From: Siphonodentalium dalli
Lineage: Eukaryota > Mollusca > Scaphopoda > Gadilida > Siphonodentaliidae
Length of the DNA stretch: 64,000 nucleotides
Assembly: GCA_032622095.1 (NCBI GenBank)
Contig: CP136068.1
Location: forward strand, 115,739,509 to 115,803,508
Reading direction: 5' to 3'
The position numbers were made by a program, and so were the translations under genes. Positions 1-12,904 of this stretch are shown in pieces. The stretch's first letter is position 1. Each line of letters begins with the position of its first letter. The notes beneath the pieces are model-generated. The model had not been told where the DNA came from. It made no database searches and was given only the letters and a program-made list of their open reading frames with translations.

Positions 1-628
1 CGCAAGATAGATACAATTTGTCAGCAGAGATGGAAATGCGTTGAAGACCCATTCGCAATAGTGGTAACAGTGTGCAGTCAAATATAGTTTCTTATGAGAC
101 AAAAGAAAACAGTCAGTAGCACATGACTTTTCAGGATCCTCCAATACTGGAAGCTGACAAGGGTATATCATAGCCTAACAATAAAATAAACAACTTAAAA
201 TCACACTCTGTGTCGGTTACATGTAGCTGATATATATAGCAACATTTATTTTAAACTGAGAATAATTGGCCACTACAACACCATGGACAAATTGGCAACA
301 ATATCAAATTTATGGAGGTACCGACTCAGTATGAGTGTTCATTGCTTCAAATGTGCTTAATTCAGTGAGCGTGAACAAATTCTCATTTCCAGGTCGGAAT
401 AGGATGCGGACGTTTAAATGGACCGAATTTGAAGATGGATAGGGTGGGTGTCAAAAATAGGATAGATAAAATTTACATAGAAGGGTGGGTGGGTCCCAAA
501 ATTCGGGATACAAAAATAATTAACCTCGTGTATGGATTTTGTATCGATAAGAAGCTTCATTTGTGTCATATAATGCTGAGTAATTGTGTTTCATTGCACG
601 ATACATGTATAACATCATACCCTATATA
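1..628. other. Non-coding flank left of E1, no gene seen
   Basis: I see no credible gene here. The short reading frame near 430 uses low-complexity GGTGGGT sequence and resembles nothing I recognise. No splice-bounded exon, RNA gene or clear repeat boundary stands out before the E1 terminus. Confidence 0.5.
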
Positions 629-630
629 TA

Positions 631-3600
631 GTCCGGTCGCCAAACACCCGGAATTCACGAATGCTTGTTTTCGCGTATAAAGTTTTGTTCTCAGCGGATT
701 TTGTAAATTCAGGTATCCGACAACAAGATTTTATCGGCTGGCCATCTGTCAGCCTTGAGCAATTTATTTTATAGCGCCCTAAAAAGTATACCCCCCCCCC
801 GATTTCCCCAGACGTAAAACCAGTTACTTGGAATTTGTTGCAAATTCACACGACTAATCTAGTAAAATGTATATATTTTTATGAAGCTAAGGTATAATGA
901 CACTATTTTGGGCCAAAATTGAAACTCACCATCCAAGATGGCCACCAAATTGGCCGCCGGAAGTTGAAAATATGGCATTTTTTCTCAAATATCTTCTAGA
1001 TCAGTTCATGCTGTTTGGAACTGGTTGAGTAATATGACTTTATTTTGTATTTTGTATATTAAATGATCATTGGAGCAATTAAACATGCAATTATTGGGGT
1101 CCTATCAGCTTGTGATCCCTCAAAAATTCGATTTTATAGAACGCGGTATAAAATTTAAAAAAAAATCACAACTAGGATTCTAGTCATTTTTCAACAAGAA
1201 ATGAACAGAAGGTTGCAATTAAGTGAGGCATACTATTACTTATGAATATTCCAACTCACTGGAACCAAAATTCTTACTTTGGCTCAAAATGGCTGCCAAA
1301 ATGGCCGCCAAAATATGGAAAATGATAAATATTACTCTAGGGTGCCCTGCAATCGCTTACAAGTTGTGGTTGATGTACAAAATTCGCTATTATGCCTTCT
1401 ATACATTGAATACTAACATGTCTGGTGCACCATGGTTAATTGTTACTGTTGCCACCACTGACATCACCAAACATATTGGACTTTTCTCTCAAAAACTTGA
1501 CATAAATATCGGCAAAAATTAACTTTTCAGGTTTGGACCATTTTGTCTTGTAATATGTAACTATCTTTGGATTAAAAGGTGTTTATTGTATTGGTTTATC
1601 TTGAATGTGTCACACTATGGTGTTTATAGACCAAATTGCTCAAGATGGCTTCCAAAATGGCAACCAAATTGGTAAAATTTATTTTTTTACATATATCATT
1701 ATAATATTATATATATAACATTATTATCTGCGTTATCCGAAAATGTAGCAAATTGTGACTCACTTGGTTATTATACGTGATAGGTAATTAACTGACAACT
1801 AAATGTTCTATTATGGTTGTCCCAGTTCCGTATGGGGCATGACAAATTCATTTTAAAGTATGGAAATTTGCGGAGAACCTCTTTTGTGATTCTGACCATA
1901 TTATTGAAAGAAAATGGGCAGAACTTTGAGACGGAACTGAGATGAAACATAATATATGGCTCTTCTGGTCAATTATGATAAACCAATATCAACTGGATAC
2001 AGGATTGATGCCAAGATGGTAGACATGGAGTTACTCTATGATCAGAGGTGAGGTGAATAGGTATACATGGAGTTAGTGTATGTCATGAATGATGTGAATA
2101 TGTATACAATGAGTGACTATATGGTTATGCTTGTGTTGTCCATAGTGATATTTATAGGTATACAGGGAGAGGTCATGGTCAGGTGTGTGGTGTATCGGTA
2201 TGCATGCAGTCACTGTATGGTGTATGGTTGTGTCTATCCCGTACGGGTGCATCCGATGTGCCTGTATGGACATTGGTGTGGTGTATGGATATAGCTACAT
2301 GGTCATCTATGTATTGATTATGTATATATGGAGTGACTGTAAGGTCATGGGTGGGATGTACATGTGTTTTCTGTATGATCATGGATGGGGTGTGTGAATA
2401 AATAGTGAGTGATTTTATGGTTACGGGTAATGTGTGGTATACATGGAATGACTGTACTGTCATGATTGAAGTCTATATGCATACCTGGAGTAAGCTGGGT
2501 GGACATTATCGTGTGGGTATATAGGAACTGTCCTTGTAGTAATGGATGGGATGTATATGTATATATATCGTGGATGTATTATCATTGGTGGGTGTGTAGG
2601 GATTAGCTGTATGATCATGGATGGCGTGTATGATTATACAGTGCATTGCTGAATTGTCATGTGTGAGGTGTATATGCAAGTATGGATGGTATGAGTGGTC
2701 GTGTGTGCGGGATTTTGTATATATGGAAGGACTGAATGGCTAGTGGTGAGGTGCATATGTATACCTGGAGTGACTCTATGGTCTAGGGTGAGCTTCATAT
2801 GTATATATCGAGTGGTTATATGACTGTGTGTGGAATATGTATACATGTAGTGACTGTATGGTCAATGGTGTGATGAGTAGGTATACAAGGAGTGAATGTA
2901 TGATCATCAATGTAATGAATATATATGCAGGAAGTGACTAAATTGTCAGGTGTGTGAGTATACCTGGTGTTCCTGCTTGGCAACTCGTGGCGGTATGGTC
3001 ATGTGTAGGTTATGCGGATATACAATCGTGTTGCTATATGGTCATGGGCGAGGTGTATGTGTATATAGCGAGTGGATATATGGCCACGGATGATGTGCAT
3101 ATGCTCACATGGAGTGACTATACTGACATGGCTGGTGTGTATTAGTATATCTTTTGTGGCTATTCGGCTATGGTGTGACAAATAAGGATACAGTGAGTGA
3201 TATGGCCAATGGTGAGGTGAATATGTATGCCATACACATTACCCCTGACCATAAAATCACTCACTATTTATCCACACACCCCATTCGTGAGCATACAGAA
3301 ACACATGTACATCCCACCATGACCATACAGTCACTCCATATATATATAATCAATACATAGATGACCATGTAGCTACATCCATACACCACACCAATGTACA
3401 TACAGGCACACAAGGTGCACCCGTACATGATACACACAACCATACACCATACAGTCACACCATTCATACCGATTCACCCCACACATGACCATGACCTCTC
3501 CCTGTATACCCATACATCTCACTATGGACAACACACTCATAACCATATAGTCACTCATTGTATAAATATTCACATCATTCATGACATACATTAACTCCAT

Positions 3601-5011
3601 GTATACCTATTCACCTCACATGGAGTAACTCCCTGGCTACCATCTTGGCAACCATCCTGTATCCAGTTTATATTGGTTTATCACAATGGACCAGAAGAGC
3701 CACATATTATGGTTCATCTCAGTTCCGTCTCAACGTTCTGCCCATTTCCTTTCAATAATATGGTCAGAATCACAAAAGAGGTTCTCCGCAAATTTCCATA
3801 CTTTAAAATGAATTTGTCATGCCCCATTCGGAACTGGGACAACCATAATAGAACATTTAGTTGTCAGTTAATTACCTAACACGTATAATAACAAAGTGAG
3901 TCACAATTTGCTACATTTTCGGATAACGAAGAGAATAATGTTATATATATAATGTTATAATGATATATGTTAAAAAGTAACTTTTACCAATTTGATTGCC
4001 ATTTTGGAAGCCATTTTGAGCAATTTGGTCTATAAACACCGTAGTGTGACACATTTAAGATAGACCAATACAATAAACACCTTTCAATCTAAAGATAGTT
4101 ACATATTACTAGAAAAAATGATCCAAACCTGAAAAGTTAATTTTTGCCGATATTTATGTCAAGTTTTTGAGAGAAAAGTCCAATATTTTTGGTGATGTCA
4201 GTGGCGATAACAGTAACAATTAACCATGGTGCAGCAGACATGTTAGTATTCAATGTATAGAAGGCAGAATAGCCAATTTTGTACATCAACCACAACTTGT
4301 AAGCGATTGCGGGACACCCTAGGGCAATATTTACCATTTTCCATATTTTGGCGGCCATTTTGAGCCAAAGTAAGAATTTTGGTTCCAGTGAGTTGGAATA
4401 TTCATAGGTAATGGTATGCCTCACATAATTGCAACTTTCTGTTCATGTCTTGTTGAAATATGACTAGAATCCCAGTTGTGATTTTTTGTGAAATTTAATA
4501 CCGCTTTCTGTAAAATCGAATTTTTGAGGGATCACAAGCGGATAGGACCCCAATAATGGCATATATAATTGCTCCAATGATCAGTTAATATAACAAATAC
4601 AAAATAAAGTCATATTACTCAACCAGTTCCAAACATCATGAACTGATCTAGAAGATAATTGTGAAAAAATGATATATTTTCAACTTCCGGTGGCCATTTT
4701 GGTGGCCATCTTGGATGGTGAGTTTCAATTTTGGGCCAAAATAGTGTCATTATACCTTAGCTTCATGAAAATATATATATTTTACTAGATTAGTCATGTG
4801 AGTTTGCAACAAATTCCAAGTAACTGGTTTTACGTCTGTGAAAAAAATTGGGGGGGGGGGGTATACTTTTTAGGGCGCTATAAAAAAAATTACTCAAGGC
4901 TGACAGATGGCCAGCCGATAAAATCTTGTTGTCGGATACCTGAATTTACAAAATCCGCAGAGAAAAAAACTTTATACGCCAAAACACGCATCCGTGACCT
5001 GGCGGCCGGAC
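631..5011. mobile_element. E1: 4.4-kb element with 1.8-kb terminal inverted repeats
   Basis: The left arm (631-2437) is the reverse complement of the right arm (3232-5011), with scattered substitutions and small indels. The arms share the TATAC-plus-poly-C/poly-G block (788-800 and 4850-4864), a CAAAATGGCCGCCA-rich section and the inner minisatellite. The outermost bases are GTCCGG and CCGGAC, each flanked by TA, which could be a TA target duplication. The spacer 2438-3231 is minisatellite. No transposase was seen, so this is probably a non-autonomous fold-back or TIR element; superfamily is unresolved. A reading frame of about 95-99 codons is kept in both arms (1223-1522 and 4137-4424). Confidence 0.85.
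2030..3240 (+). repeat. Degenerate minisatellite core of E1
   Basis: Imperfect tandem units of roughly 40-60 bp repeat the words GTATACATGGAGTGACT and GTATGGTCATG followed by GGTGAGGTG. Related sequence continues in reverse orientation at 3240-3630 as part of the right arm. All reading frames in this block are translations of the repeat and are not listed as genes. A homologous core is present in E2 at about 8515-9110. Confidence 0.8.
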
Positions 5012-5231
5012 TAATACATAACAGTGAAGAATATCACAGCCACATATATTTCATCCCAATGAAAACATATGCGCTGGAGTGAGGCGGGTGGGACAGATGT
5101 GGGGTGGGTGAATGTCTGAGATCACACAGGAGAACACCTGCTGCATATCAGGAGTGTTGGGTCTCAAAAATAATTAAAAATTAAAAAACAAAGAAATTCC
5201 ACCTCGTAATCCAGAAATTGTCCACTGACCT

Positions 5232-5730
5232 CCATTATCTCTCACTCATTCTGTATATGCGCGTGCTTCCCGGGCGGCGCGTGCAAATTATTTACATATC
5301 ACTTGACATCGCGCAAACAAAATGACCGTGCGTCTTTACATTGATTCAGGCGGATTAATACTATTTCGAAAAGCCTCGCATGTCACCACCACCAGGCAAT
5401 GCAAAATGTTGCTTGGTTCGTTAAAGTTAAACTCTTGTCCAACTTCGTTGCACTAACTGAATAGACACAAAAACAAAGAGGCAAATTGTGGGACTATATT
5501 TGCCGTCGCCAGCCACAGAGCGCAATACTGTCGTATACGGTTGTGAAGCGTCTCAGCGAATGTTTTAAATGTATGCATTTTTCAGCTTCTTTTATGGATT
5601 TTGATTTGTTAAAAAGGCACAAAGCTCTAGTGTTTTTCATGTGATATAACAGATCTTCAACTCAATGTTGGGATATAAGACTCGTTATGAATCCAATTTA
5701 TCAAACTCGTTTCATAAAATCTTATATTCC
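5232..5730 (+). repeat. Dispersed repeat D, copy 1
   Basis: This block matches 44919-45322 in the same orientation. Shared landmarks are the GCGTGCTTCCCGGGCGGCGCG start, an AAAATGACCGTGCGT stretch, AATAGACACAAAAACAAAGA and a TCATGTGATATA run near the end. Copy 1 carries about 100 bp (roughly 5505-5605) absent from copy 2. The class is unknown. Confidence 0.75.
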
Positions 5731-5835
5731 AACATAACTCGTTTGAGATCCTCTATATTCTATATGGCATCTTCTGTTCTTTTTCCTCACATGAACACCA
5801 AAACAACAACAACTTCAACAACAACAACAACAACA

Positions 5836-6180
5836 ACCCCACCATCGACTATGTTCTAGATGGCTCAACTTGAGGGTACGTTCACGCGCTCACCACCATC
5901 GACTAAGTTCTAGATGACTCCCAACCATCGATTATGTTCTAGATGGCTCCCAACCATCGATTATGTTCTAGATGGCTCCCAACCAACGATTATGTTTTAG
6001 ATGGCTCCCAACCATCGATTATGTTTTAGATGGCTCCCAACCATCGATTATGTTCTAGATGGCTCCCAACCATCGATTATGTTTTAGATGGCTCCCAACC
6101 ATCGATTATGTTTTAGATGGCTCCCAACCATCGATTATGTTCTAGATGGCTCCCAACCATCGATTATGTTCTAGATGCCT
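5836..6180 (+). repeat. 30-bp minisatellite (TCTAGATGGCTCCCAACCAT family)
   Basis: About eleven tandem copies of a 30-bp unit built on ATCGATTATGTT and CTAGATGGCTCCCAACC, preceded by an ACAACAACA run. A diverged form (CCCCGCCATCGACTATGTT) lies at 63636-64000. The sequence before both arrays is also related (AACATAACTC, CATGAACACCAAAACAACA and similar), so the array travels inside a larger dispersed element. Confidence 0.9.
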
Positions 6181-7309
6181 CAACTTGAAGGTATGCTAAC
6201 GCGCTGACAATAATGCAGGCTATTTAATTTTTCTTAGAGTGATAATACCTGTATGTAGTATGATATGAACCACAAGTGACTTATAAAATGCATATATATA
6301 TATATATATTCCACTATATATATGCATAGTGGAATCTATGTATTTCCTTAATGTATTCTATATAACCGACATTTTCCCGAAATTACTTTACAAATATATG
6401 GCAAGAACCAATCTTGTAATCGCTATATAGTGGAATTTCGTGGCTCTAATAAGCGTTGTAAACAGCTTTTGAAGATACATAATTCCTCAATGTATTACCC
6501 AAAATTGTTCAATGCAATGTAGATAACCATCTGCGATGAATTGCTTGAACATTTACCTGGTATTTTTTCCAGCTGCGTGATCCTACCCTAAATGTTCGAA
6601 AGTGACAAGTATATTATTTAGAATATATTTATAGATTTTATTAGGATAAGAATACAATCAGCGAGGGATAGTATGCGCCGTTTCGCTCTTCATTGCGCTC
6701 CAGTTCCCATCCGATCGTGCTCCGGTTCCTATCTTGATAGTGGCAATCAACTCAGAAATGCACGTCTCTTTGACAGATGAAGTGGAATTTCCACTTACGA
6801 CATATGTCGTCCAGAAGATATCTGAAGGGAAAACATGTTTTGTGATAAAATGAATTCATAGATACAGACGGATGACATTATTGTTGCCCAGGTGACAGTT
6901 CTGCATTGCATTTACATGTATAAGTGTGTTATATACACATCTGTATAACTGTGTTTTTGTGTCCCGGAACATACCAGAACATCATGTGCCATTTTTATTT
7001 CCACTACAATAAGGCAAACGTCAATTTTAGATGAATGGAAATGTGTTGCAAATATAATTTACTTTATTGCACAAAATCAGTATAATTATTGCACTATTAT
7101 GCGTCTAGATATGAACATCGTTTTGGGAGTTGAGCGGTGAGATGTACGAAGCTTGTGTTATATATACTCACGCGCGCGTCCACAGAGGCTCGAAACGAGT
7201 CTCTTGTATACTATCATAACGTAAAGCAGGTGCGTATATACAGGAAATCGGGAGCTGATACATGTAGGTACACCTGCACCACATGGCTTAACTTCACCCA
7301 TATTTTATT
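6181..7309. other. Unassigned stretch with a short TA microsatellite
   Basis: No gene recognised. A perfect TA run sits at 6292-6309. The motif TATAGTGGAAT recurs at about 6325 and 6425. The short frame at 7137-7328 has no family resemblance. Confidence 0.5.
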
Positions 7310-10300
7310 TGCTCCATTGATCAATTAACATGAAAAATACAAAATAAAGTTACAATTCTCGACCAGTTCCAAACAGCAGAAATTGATCTAGAAGGTATTA
7401 GTAAAAAACGTAATATTTTCGACTTCCAGCGGCCATTTTGGTGGTCATTTTGGACGAGGACTTCCAATTTTGCCCTATAATAGTGGAATTATATCTTAGC
7501 TGGACAACAATATGTACATTTGTATACATTTGACAAGATTATCTCACTATAATTTGCATTAAACTGACTTGGTGCCTGGTCTGCAAAACGGACGCAATAT
7601 TGTCTGGGTCTAAAAGTTGCGGGACATAATAAGGAAGTAATTGAGTACAATTCACTTCCGATCCATCAAGTATTCGATTTTACAGAACGCTGTATAAAAT
7701 GTCACCAAAAATCACCATTGGGATGCTAGTCATATTCCAACCAGATGATCAGAACTGTGCAATATGAGTGAGGCATATACTTATGAATATTCAACTCCAT
7801 AGAACCAAAATAGTCACTTCGGCTCAAAATGGCGGCCATACTATGGAAAATGTTAGATATTGGTTGATGAATAGAATAGGCAAATACTAGTATGCCCTCT
7901 ATGCATTGAATACTAACATTGCTGATACATCTTGCTTAATTATTACTATTATAACCACTTAAATTACGAGAAATAATGGGATTTGTCTATCACAAACATG
8001 ACATCAAAATCGGCAAAATCTCACTTCTCATGTTCGGACTATTTTTTTCAAGTAAAATGGAACTATCTTTGGTATCATTGGTGTTTATTGTTTTGATCTG
8101 TCATAAATGTGTCACACTGATGTGTTTTAGACAGAACTACTCACGATGGCTTTCAAAATGGCAACCAAATTTGGTAAAAAGTAATTTTTTTTATATATAT
8201 CCCGGACATTATTCTCTGCTGTTCCGAAAAGGTAGCAAATTGTGACTCACTTGGTTATTAAACATGTTAAGTTATTAACTGACAACTAAATGTTATATTC
8301 TGGTTTCCCCAGTATCTTAATAGGCATGAAAACTTTATTATAAAGAATGCAGTATGGAATTTTGCCGAAAACTTTTTGGGATTCTGGCCATGTTTTTGAA
8401 CGGAAATGTGCAAAACTTTGAAACGGAACTTATAGCTAGGACCATATTATTATCTCGCCAAGTAGCATCACGATTTATCAACTTAATACAATGTGTGTGT
8501 CAAAATGGCAGCCAGGGAGTGACTGTATCGTGAGGTTAATATACAGGCAATTATTGTATGAACATGACTGATGTGAATAGTTATACAAGGAGTGATCATT
8601 TGGTCATGCATGGGGTGTCCATGGTGAGATGTATAGGTATACAAGAAATGGTTGTATGGTCATGTGTGAGGTGAATATGTATACATGGAGTGACTGTATG
8701 GTAACTGAAGTGGTGTGTGTGTATAACGAGAGTTGCTACATGGTTGGGTGTATATGTGCAAATTTCGTGGCTATATTGTCATGGGTGGGTGTATATGTAA
8801 ACATGTGTTGGCTGTATTATAATTTGTGGGGTGTATGGGTAAATAGGAAGTGGTTGTATGGTTATCATGGGTAATGTGTATTTATGTAAATGGAATGACT
8901 GTACGGTCGTGGTTGTTGAAGTGTATATGCATCTACACTACCGATCTCCACGGTGAGGTGAATTGGTATACAATGGGTGGTTGTGATCATGACTGTGGCG
9001 TATGTGTATAAAGCGAGTGGCACATGGTTATTTCTGTGGTTTTTATGTATATATGGTGTGACTGTATGGTCATGTGTCGGTTGTACAGGTGTACATTAGG
9101 GTTGCTATCACTTTCCACAATAACTCAAGGATATGTTAATCGATAGAGAAGTAATGTCAGAGAGTTTTCCATCTAGATGGCGTTTTATGTGCACAATGGA
9201 GGATACAGTTTTCCTGACAATAGTTGATAAGTCGATCAAATTTGATGGTAATGGGCCAGTCTTTTTGATGTTAATGGGCCAGAGTAGACAAACAATATGG
9301 TCCCACTCAGTTCCGTTTCAAAGTTCTGCCCATTTCGTTCAAAAACATGGCCAGAATCCCAAAAGAATTGTTCGGCAAAATTCCATACCGCTTCCTTTAA
9401 AATGAATTATCATGCATCATAAGGTACTGGACAACCAGAATATAACATTTAGTTGTAATTTGATTAAGTAGCATATTTATTAACCAAGGGAGTCACAATT
9501 TGCTACATTTTCGAAACAGCAGAGAATAGTTTTCTGGGTATATGTGAAAATTAACTTTTCATCAAATTTGGTAATTTTGGTTGCCATTTTGCCAACCATC
9601 TTGTCAGTGCAACACATTTAAGACAGACCAAAACAATAAACACATTTGATACCAAAGATAATTTAATTTAATTGAAACAATGGTCCAAACCTGAAAAGTA
9701 ATATTTTGGCGATTTTGATTTCATGTATGTGATAGGAAAATCCAATATTTCTGGTAATGTCAGTGGTTACAACAGTAACTATTAACCAAGATGCACCAGC
9801 AGTGCTATTATTCAATGTATATAATACATATAAGTCGACGCTATTCATCAACCACTTCTTGTAAGGCAAAATCTACCATTTTCCATAGTTTGGTCGCCAT
9901 TTTGAGCCAAAGTGACTATTTTGATTCCATTGAGTTGGAATATTCATAAGTGATGGCATGCTTCACTTACGTTGCACAGTTCTGCTCATTTCTGGTTTAA
10001 ATATGACTAGAATCTCAATGGTGACTTTTTGGTGAAATTTTATACCGCATTATGTAAAATCAATATTTTGAGGGATCTGAAGGGGCTTACACCCCACGAA
10101 TATCATATTTCATTGCTCCTATGATAAGTTAACATGAAAAATATAAAATAATAAAATTCTCAACCAGCTCCAAACAGAAAAAATTGATCTAGAAGATATT
10201 AGTGAAAAATCTTAAAATTTTCCACATCCAGTGGCAATTTTGATGGCCGTCTTGGACGGAGATTTCCAATGTTGCCCTAAAATGGTGGTGGTGCAGTGGT

Positions 10301-10310
10301 ACCTTATCAT
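7310..10310. mobile_element. E2: decayed relative of E1 with a flipped arm segment
   Basis: The left part (about 7620-8510) matches the E1 left arm, the core (8515-9110) matches the E1 minisatellite and the right part (9290-10310) matches the E1 right arm. The outer left segment 7310-7595 is in the orientation expected of a right-arm end (compare 4571-4850), so it is inverted in place. Substitutions are far more numerous than between the E1 arms, so E2 is an older copy. The reading frame shared with E1 survives in part at 9663-9869 on the minus strand. Confidence 0.75.
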
Positions 10311-10670
10311 CTCCCAGACTAAAGCGAAGCAATGAGAATGTTTGTCACAGACGATCATTGGATTTTCGCTTGGCTGACAAAAATTTAAAAACGTGTTAAA
10401 ACTTCTCATTTTGGACCATGAGAAGAGCTTAAAATTAATGGGCTCATTGGCAAGATTCAATTACTTTTCTGGTCTATAAAATGTACTTTATGGTAGTTTT
10501 ATGGTGTCAAGTTGGACCGTGGACATGTATAGTTTATGCACTCATAATAAGCAAAAAACATGTCTGCCTATTTAAAACTATAAGTTAACTCTTCTCGAAA
10601 TGAAGATCTCAATTCAAAACGACATGATATTTGATCATACAGGACTAATAACATTGAGAGAGACTAATAT

Positions 10671-10822
10671 TATCCATCATGACATGGGGTGTGGGATGGA
10701 AAAATCTCACCCGAGGGGCCAGATATTTGGGCCGGACAAGAGGCTTGCCGAGTTTTCGGACCAAATATCTGACCCCGAGGGTGAGATTTTTCCATGCCCA
10801 CATCCCAGGTCATGTTGGATCA
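10671..10822. repeat. 152-bp near-perfect palindrome
   Basis: Two arms of about 70 bp are reverse complements: TATCCATCATGACATGGGG on the left pairs with the mirrored copy ending GGTCATGTTGGATCA on the right. Inner landmarks are AAAAATCTCACCC and GAGGGTGAGATTTTT. A single inversion-prone hairpin or short MITE is likely. Overlapping reading frames here are artefacts of the palindrome. Confidence 0.85.
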
Positions 10823-10884
10823 TTTTTCTCCCAACCGAAGAACCTGATTCCGATTTTTTGTCTTATATCAATCTTTGGCACATT

Positions 10885-10994
10885 CCAGTTGCTTCGTAAC
10901 GGTATATCTGGGGAGAAATCTGATGCGATATTCGTGATTATCTGGGATGATTTATACTGCAAAAACAAAACGCGTTACTCGAGCGCGCAGGGTT
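10885..10994 (+). repeat. Dispersed repeat G, copy 1
   Basis: The 110 bp from CCAGTTGCTTCGTAACGGTA to the GCGCGCAGG region matches 52892-53012 in the same orientation, sharing ATCTGGGGAGAAATCTGATG and TTATCTGGGATGATTT. Copy 2 has a short extra segment (CGGTATATATCGAAC). Class unknown. Confidence 0.75.
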
Positions 10995-12261
10995 AATACG
11001 TTAGAGTGAAATCTACATGGTCTTGTGAAATCTACATTATTACACATGTACGTCACATCGTTGAACCTGCATAGATTCAGAGAAACGCGCGTATTGATAT
11101 GAATTACATACAACTGGACTAATCGTGTTTGTCATGGAAAATGTCCATATCGGTACTATTAGAAAAGGAAAAATATGTATATATGACACACAGATGTTAG
11201 TTAGACGCGTTCGACGATGTATTGCAACGATGACAACTGTTCGAATGTGGAACTATTTCGTTCGTCATTTGTGAAGCGGCTATTGTTTACCTGTTACGAA
11301 ATGTGCAAGTGATGCCAGTTTCGCTGGGGCCTTCCGTTTGATGGAATGTATTCGCAAATTAGTCGTTTAAATTGCATGTTATGCAACTCTGCGTCTGCAA
11401 GTGAGGTTATTTGAAGGTTCTTCGTGATTAACATGTTGGAGGCTTATCTCCATTTTGTATTAGCGTCCACGAATTCGTCCGTATCTATTTACTTGAAATG
11501 TGAAGCGTAACTGTTGGTCGCCATTGTTTTAGTTGACACAAAACATGAGGACGGATTGTTAAAGTAGTTCCGGCTCTTAATTAAATTGGTAAATCACTTT
11601 AACATCAGTCACGTGGGTGGGGTGAGACAGCTGGTCACGTGTTGTATGAGACAGGGAAATCTCACACAGCTATCTCACACGGGCTGCCTGTGCTAAAGTG
11701 TGTAGGGGTGGGAGAAAACACTGTCCGAACACCTTCTTCGTGCACGTGAGTTGCTAACGGTTATTCGCTGGGATCAGTGTTAACGCTTGATCCCCACCAT
11801 TGTAATACTTGACAATATACCACTACCCACCATCTATCATTCGGCCTTATGACAGACAAAAGATTCATTAGTGTCAATCCTCATTACTGTTTTATTACAT
11901 TGTTTGATAGTGCACTGCCATGAGTGCCCTTTGTTACGCATTAAGCTGTATCACCTAATCAATTAACAGACGATCATACTATAAATTGTATTCTCATGTC
12001 GCTCCCCTTACAAAATAAACTTGGGTTTTTGAATTAAATTTCCGATTTTAGTTTGGCCAAATTCATTAAATGTTTTGGGCCTTTTTCGAAAAACTTGGCC
12101 TATGACAGCTTGAACCCTGGCTGGGCTGTCGACCTTTGACTTTCCATCTTCACCCCCTAAGCAACGAAGGAGGCCGAAAGTCCCAAGTCCAGGAAATTAT
12201 ATTTCTACCGCCCCATTGGGTTGTAATTTTCAAACGGCTACCCCAATTTCTCCAAAGATTG
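10995..12261. other. Unassigned, no gene seen
   Basis: Mixed-composition sequence with no long reading frame, no recognisable exon and no repeat that I could match elsewhere in the window. If the lectin gene has more 3' exons they should lie here or further left, but I could not identify one. Confidence 0.4.
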
Positions 12262-12630
12262 ATAATTTCCAAAACAAACACCCTACATGGTTGTAAATTT
12301 CCAAAAACAAACACCCCATATGGTTGTAAATTTCCAAAATAAACACCCCATATGGTTGGATATTTCCAAAACAAACACCCCATATGGTTGATTTTCCAAA
12401 ACAAACAACCCATGTGGTTGGAAATTAAAAAAACAACACCCCATATGGTGGAAAATTTAAAAATAAACACCCCAATGGTTGGAAATTGGTTGGAAATTGC
12501 CAAAAAACAAACACCCCATATAGTTGGAAATTTCAAAATAAACACCCCATATGGTTGGAAATTTCAAAAACAAACACCCCATATGGTTGGAAATTTTAAA
12601 AACAAACACCACATATGGTTGGAAAGTTCC
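12262..12630 (+). repeat. 31-bp minisatellite (CACCCCATATGGTTGGAAAT)
   Basis: About twelve imperfect copies of a roughly 31-bp unit, CACCCCATATGGTTGGAAAT followed by TTCCAAAACAAA. Several copies are shortened. The long overlapping frames on both strands at 12136-12636 translate this repeat and are not genes. Related GTTGGAAATTTCC words occur at 45400-45790. Confidence 0.9.
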
Positions 12631-12904
12631 AACTGATTGCTATTTCAGTCCATAAATTGACTAAAATAGTAAATTATTCGACTTATGGTTAAAAAAAAAC
12701 AACCCATTTCACACTAAATATGGTATGATAATCTTTTTAACCGAACAAATCCAACTTTCGTTTGATCTCATATCTGTTAAATATACTAGCCAAGGGCATA
12801 ACGGGTGGGGGTGACAGTGTCGTCCATACACCATGTTGCCAAAATCCATCATGCACAGTCCTGTTGATTTTGCGCTGCCAACTGTCGCGAACAATCATAC
12901 TAAC

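Noticed and set aside
10212-10460. 82-codon minus-strand frame with several Cys
   Set aside because: Its left part is the E2 right arm, and the rest shows no domain or splice logic compatible with the lectin gene.
12136-12636. Frames of about 94 and 131 codons on opposite strands
   Set aside because: Both translate the 31-bp minisatellite, whose period keeps frames open.
12709-12894. Last exon of the lectin gene (SNESWICSVKK reading resembles a CTLD end)
   Set aside because: The nearest acceptor (AACAG at 12774) joined to the phase-2 donor gives a different frame (RYEIKRKLDLFG then stop) without Cys, and the intron would be only about 130 bp. Not supported without transcript data.
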